From Candidatus Atribacter alterifermentans (lineage in GTDB: Bacteria > Atribacterota > Atribacteria > Atribacterales > Atribacteraceae), in NCBI GenBank assembly GCA_012517635.1, contig JAAYUP010000488.1, positions 1-5,485 on the forward strand: 5,485 nt of DNA, read 5' to 3'. Below, piece by piece: positions 4,351 through 5,485 of this stretch (the stretch's first letter is position 1; each line of letters starts with the position of its first letter). The notes under the pieces are model-generated. The model did no database searches. It was not told the origin of the DNA and worked only from the letters and a program-made list of their open reading frames with translations. The position numbers were made by a program, and so were the translations under genes.

Positions 4351-5485
4351 ATGTTTTCTCACCGTCCAGGTCTTCATAAATGCCGTTAAACTGCTCTAAG
4401 GCTGATTCTAAATTCTCTATAATTTCACTCGCTATAATATCCGGAGAAGGGAGATTTTCTGAATCCTCAAGACTTTCATCTTTGAGCCAGAAAATATCGA
4501 GACTTACCTTATCTCTTTGCATCAATTCATCATAAGTAAATGCTTTGAATCGCTCGGTCTCTTTTCTTTCCATTCGATTTTCCGGATTGAAGCACTTAAT
4601 AAAATCCTTCAAATCCTCATACCTCAGGGGATTTGTTTTAAGAGTAAAATGCGTGTTGGTTCTCAAATCATATATCCAGAGCTTCGTCGTCCAAGGTTTT
4701 TCATTGGCTGGTCTTCTATCAAAGAAAAGGACATTGGCCTTAACTCCCTGAGCATAAAATACTCCAGTGGGAAGCCGTAAAAGGGTGTGGACATCACATT
4801 CGGCAAGTAGTTTTCTTCGAACCGTTTCACCAGCTCCACCCTCAAAAAGAACATTATCAGGTACGACAATCCCGACTTTTCCATTCATCTTGGTGATGGT
4901 TTTGACGTGTTGGAGAAAATTCAGTTGCTTATTGGAGGTGGTCGCCCAGAAATCCTGGCGTTCATAGACTAAAGTTTCCCGGTCTGATTTCCCTTCATCA
5001 TTCACGATGGTAATACTGCTCTTTTTTCCAAAAGGAGGATTAGTGAGGACGACATCAAATCTCTCTCCCGGGTCAGATATCAGAGAATCTCCAACCTCTA
5101 TAGGACTTTCCTCTCCTCCAATCCCATGAAGAAAGAGATTCATGACACAGAGTCTTGCAACACCATCAACGATGTCTTTTCCTTTAAAAGTGTGAAATTT
5201 TAAAAATTTCTTTTGATCGATATCCAATTGGTAATTTTGAGAAATAAAATCATGGGCAGCTAATATAAATCCCCCGGTTCCACAGGCAGGGTCACAGATG
5301 GTTTGTTCTGGTTCAGGACGGACGACTTCTACCATCGCTTTAATGAGGGATCGAGGAGTAAAATACTGCCCTGCTCCTCCCTTCACATCTTCAGCATTTT
5401 TCTGCAAAAGCCCTTCGTAAATATCTCCCTTGATATCAATATCTAAGCCAATCCAGGTTTCGTCATTAATGAGCTCAATCAGACG
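4349..5485 (-). CDS. hsdM: Type I restriction-modification methylase subunit HsdM, 5' end off-window
   Basis: The frame is open to the right edge. It gives 378 visible residues of a protein usually near 500, so the N-terminal helical domain lies off-window. Visible residues begin RLIELINDETWIGLDIDIKG, the usual lead-in, followed by GAGQYFTPR (residues 37-45), the entry to the methylase domain. The SAM-binding motif I DPACGTGGF is at residues 65-73 (5267-5293). The catalytic motif IV NPPF is at 149-152 (5030-5041), the form found in N6-adenine methylases. GIVVPDNVLFEGG (179-191) and VKANVLFF (248-255) are further family signatures. HsdM pairs with HsdS to methylate adenine at a bipartite site and protects DNA from HsdR. 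Catalytic motifs are intact. The end, EDLDGEKT then TAG, coincides with a palindromic repeat, and no hsdS follows. The natural C-terminus may therefore have been trimmed slightly. A TTG at 5407 is internal and is not the start. Confidence 0.93.
   Translation of the reverse strand, partial: RLIELINDETWIGLDIDIKGDIYEGLLQKNAEDVKGGAGQYFTPRSLIKAMVEVVRPEPEQTICDPACGTGGFILAAHDFISQNYQLDIDQKKFLKFHTFKGKDIVDGVARLCVMNLFLHGIGGEESPIEVGDSLISDPGERFDVVLTNPPFGKKSSITIVNDEGKSDRETLVYERQDFWATTSNKQLNFLQHVKTITKMNGKVGIVVPDNVLFEGGAGETVRRKLLAECDVHTLLRLPTGVFYAQGVKANVLFFDRRPANEKPWTTKLWIYDLRTNTHFTLKTNPLRYEDLKDFIKCFNPENRMERKETERFKAFTYDELMQRDKVSLDIFWLKDESLEDSENLPSPDIIASEIIENLESALEQFNGIYEDLDGEKT

Noticed and set aside
4517..4967. 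Several short frames on both strands inside hsdM
   Set aside because: They are shadows of the well-supported methylase frame, with no protein similarity of their own.

Overview
The window reads as a moderately AT-rich bacterial chromosome segment with strong Shine-Dalgarno sites and consensus sigma-70-type promoters. It has no archaeal or phage character. Gene content (dynamin-like GTPase, UspA-like protein, Cys-rich CPxC protein, type I methylase, IS256-type ends) suits an anaerobic Firmicutes-, Atribacterota- or Chloroflexi-like lineage. I cannot fix the phylum from sequence alone.

Left and centre (about 208-3480) form a convergent island whose two arms each start with a consensus promoter and a fluoride (crcB-type) riboswitch. 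On the + strand, promoter 208-236 leads into an aptamer at 252-303, an overlapping intrinsic terminator at 297-335, and one gene (350-976) for a small protein with a duplicated CPxC/CxxH putative zinc site. On the - strand, promoter 3451-3480 leads into a second aptamer at 3371-3420, a long structured leader, a degenerate UspA-like protein (2789-3229) and, coupled through a TAATG overlap, a dynamin-like GTPase (1017-2789). Neither Fluc/CrcB nor a ClC-F antiporter is visible. The island therefore looks like a fluoride-responsive module made of stress and membrane-remodelling type proteins rather than exporters. This is the most interesting content of the window.

Right of 3500 the sequence is degraded. 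The C-terminal half of an MFS permease (3547-4110, - strand) has an internal TAG. It is cut at its 5' side exactly where a 187-bp IS256-type element begins (4113-4299), which has inverted ends but no transposase. A palindromic repeat follows (4298-4350) and supplies the stop codon of a type I restriction-modification methylase gene, hsdM (4349 to the right edge, 5' end off-window). No hsdS follows hsdM, so its 3' flank appears to have been rearranged.

Bases 1-203 hold no gene that I can support.
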